Source: Methanococcoides alaskense (lineage in GTDB: Archaea > Halobacteriota > Methanosarcinia > Methanosarcinales > Methanosarcinaceae). From it: 64,000 nt of DNA. Positions 63,512 through 64,000 of the stretch are shown here, in pieces (positions within the stretch are counted from its first letter, which is position 1; each line of letters starts with the position of its first letter). Made by a program: the position numbers and the translations under genes. Below the pieces are notes generated by a model, which had not been told where the DNA came from, made no database searches, and saw nothing but the letters and a program-made list of their open reading frames with translations. The stretch lies in contig NZ_JAQFFK010000003.1 in the NCBI RefSeq assembly GCF_027594145.1, forward strand, positions 310,001 to 374,000, written 5' to 3'.

Positions 63512-64000
63512 TCATTCAAGATAGATAGCCGGTCTGAGTGGATATGCGAACCTTGCCTTATTTTCGGGGTCATACTCCGCATTATCTGCTGAATATATCT
63601 CCACAGGGCATCCAAGCTCGTTCTTGAAGAATTCCAGATTTTCCTCAAGTGCGATCTTCTCATCAAGATCGAAGTTCGAGAGTGTATCGAACTTTTCCTC
63701 GTTCATGGCCGTTATGTCCGAAACGACCTTCTGTGCAAACTTAGGAACTTCTTTTCCATGGCTCCTCATCTCCGGATCGCTCATAAGGTCCTTTATGAGT
63801 ATGCCGGGATTAAGGTTTCCTTCCTTTTGCATTGAAAGGGCCTTCTTGAACGTCTCCATCTTCCATTCAGGTGAAGTGTACAATATGGCCTTCTTTGGTG
63901 TGAGCTTTGTGACTCTTATAATCTCATCCACATCTGAAAGGGTACCGCTGATAAGCTCCTCTGTAAATTCTGCCTGAGTGTCCACGAGACTCTCATCATA
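63512..64000 (-). CDS. leuS: Leucyl-tRNA synthetase, C-terminal part
   Basis: 163 codons, cut by the right edge. PKKAILYTSPEWKMETFKKAL and NLNPGILIKDLMSDPEMRSHGKEV resemble the C-terminal tRNA-contacting domain of archaeal LeuRS, and KKFDT-like EEKFDTLSNFDLDEKIALEEN with LRPAIYLE closes it. Convergent with the preceding gene; the catalytic part is outside the window. Confidence 0.88.
   Translation of the reverse strand, partial: YDESLVDTQAEFTEELISGTLSDVDEIIRVTKLTPKKAILYTSPEWKMETFKKALSMQKEGNLNPGILIKDLMSDPEMRSHGKEVPKFAQKVVSDITAMNEEKFDTLSNFDLDEKIALEENLEFFKNELGCPVEIYSADNAEYDPENKARFAYPLRPAIYLE

Overview
The window looks like chromosomal DNA of a methylotrophic methanogen of the family Methanosarcinaceae. 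Methanococcoides or a close relative is the likeliest genus, but that is inference. Signs are a trimethylamine/dimethylamine methyltransferase cluster with in-frame amber (pyrrolysine) codons, a corrinoid reductive activase (RamA), an Rnf complex with a multiheme cytochrome c (MmcA), CofD, archaeal RPA and GINS proteins, an HMf-type histone and archaeal ribosomal and translation genes. The DNA is moderately AT-rich, with TATA-type promoters and strong Shine-Dalgarno sites.

Layout. 1-3.1 kb: ChlI-type chelatase ATPase (cut by the left edge), a membrane protein, then larE (which carries an in-frame TAG), a GNAT protein and a DUF531 protein. 3.3-6.3 kb: pentapeptide-repeat/K+-channel fusion and a DUF362-ferredoxin protein. 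6.3-11.9 kb, minus strand: pheS, trpS, a radical SAM protein, aIF2-beta, L10e. 12.2-19.1 kb: moaB, RecA/KaiC-like protein, YhbY, a fluoride-channel pair with DUF190, MoaD, tRNA-Pro, UbiX/LpdD/HD proteins, cofD. 19.1-22.3 kb: a decayed, duplicated, gene-poor zone with cofD, ABC-permease and RimK remnants and a strongly conserved hairpin. 22.3-29.3 kb: YihY-type membrane protein, tRNA-Ser(CGA) with an apparent non-canonical intron, endonuclease Q, and the archaeal cluster priS-GINS-L44e-S27e-aIF2alpha-nop10-PAC2. 29.4-34.1 kb: RqcH, Pelota, DacZ, ThpR. 34.1-42.4 kb: ApbE, then a small protein, mmcA, rnfCDGEAB and a DUF4870 protein. 42.5-46.6 kb: rfcS, membrane protein, histone, RPA and an RPA-associated protein. 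46.7-56.6 kb: methylamine region with ramA, mttB, mttC, mttP, two small proteins, mtbC, mtbB. 56.8-64 kb: Na+/K+-H+ antiporter, a second RPA/RPA-associated pair, phosphoesterase, three likely regulators and the 3' end of leuS.

How the genes fit together. MttB and MtbB demethylate tri- and dimethylamine onto the corrinoid proteins MttC and MtbC. RamA reductively reactivates those corrinoids, MttP is the likely amine permease, and Rnf/MmcA couples ferredoxin oxidation to ion pumping, with ApbE supplying covalent FMN. Replication and repair genes (PriS, GINS, RfcS, two RPA pairs, EndoQ with a PIP box) and ribosome-rescue genes (RqcH, Pelota) form a second theme.

Most unusual points: an in-frame UAG near the 3' end of larE, suggesting pyrrolysine outside methylamine metabolism; a non-canonical tRNA-Ser intron; non-AUG initiation codons at rfcS (ATA) and mtbC (ACG); a duplicated hairpin that stayed nearly identical while its flanks decayed; and structured leaders before mttB and mtbC. 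No CRISPR array, intact insertion sequence or prophage was seen.
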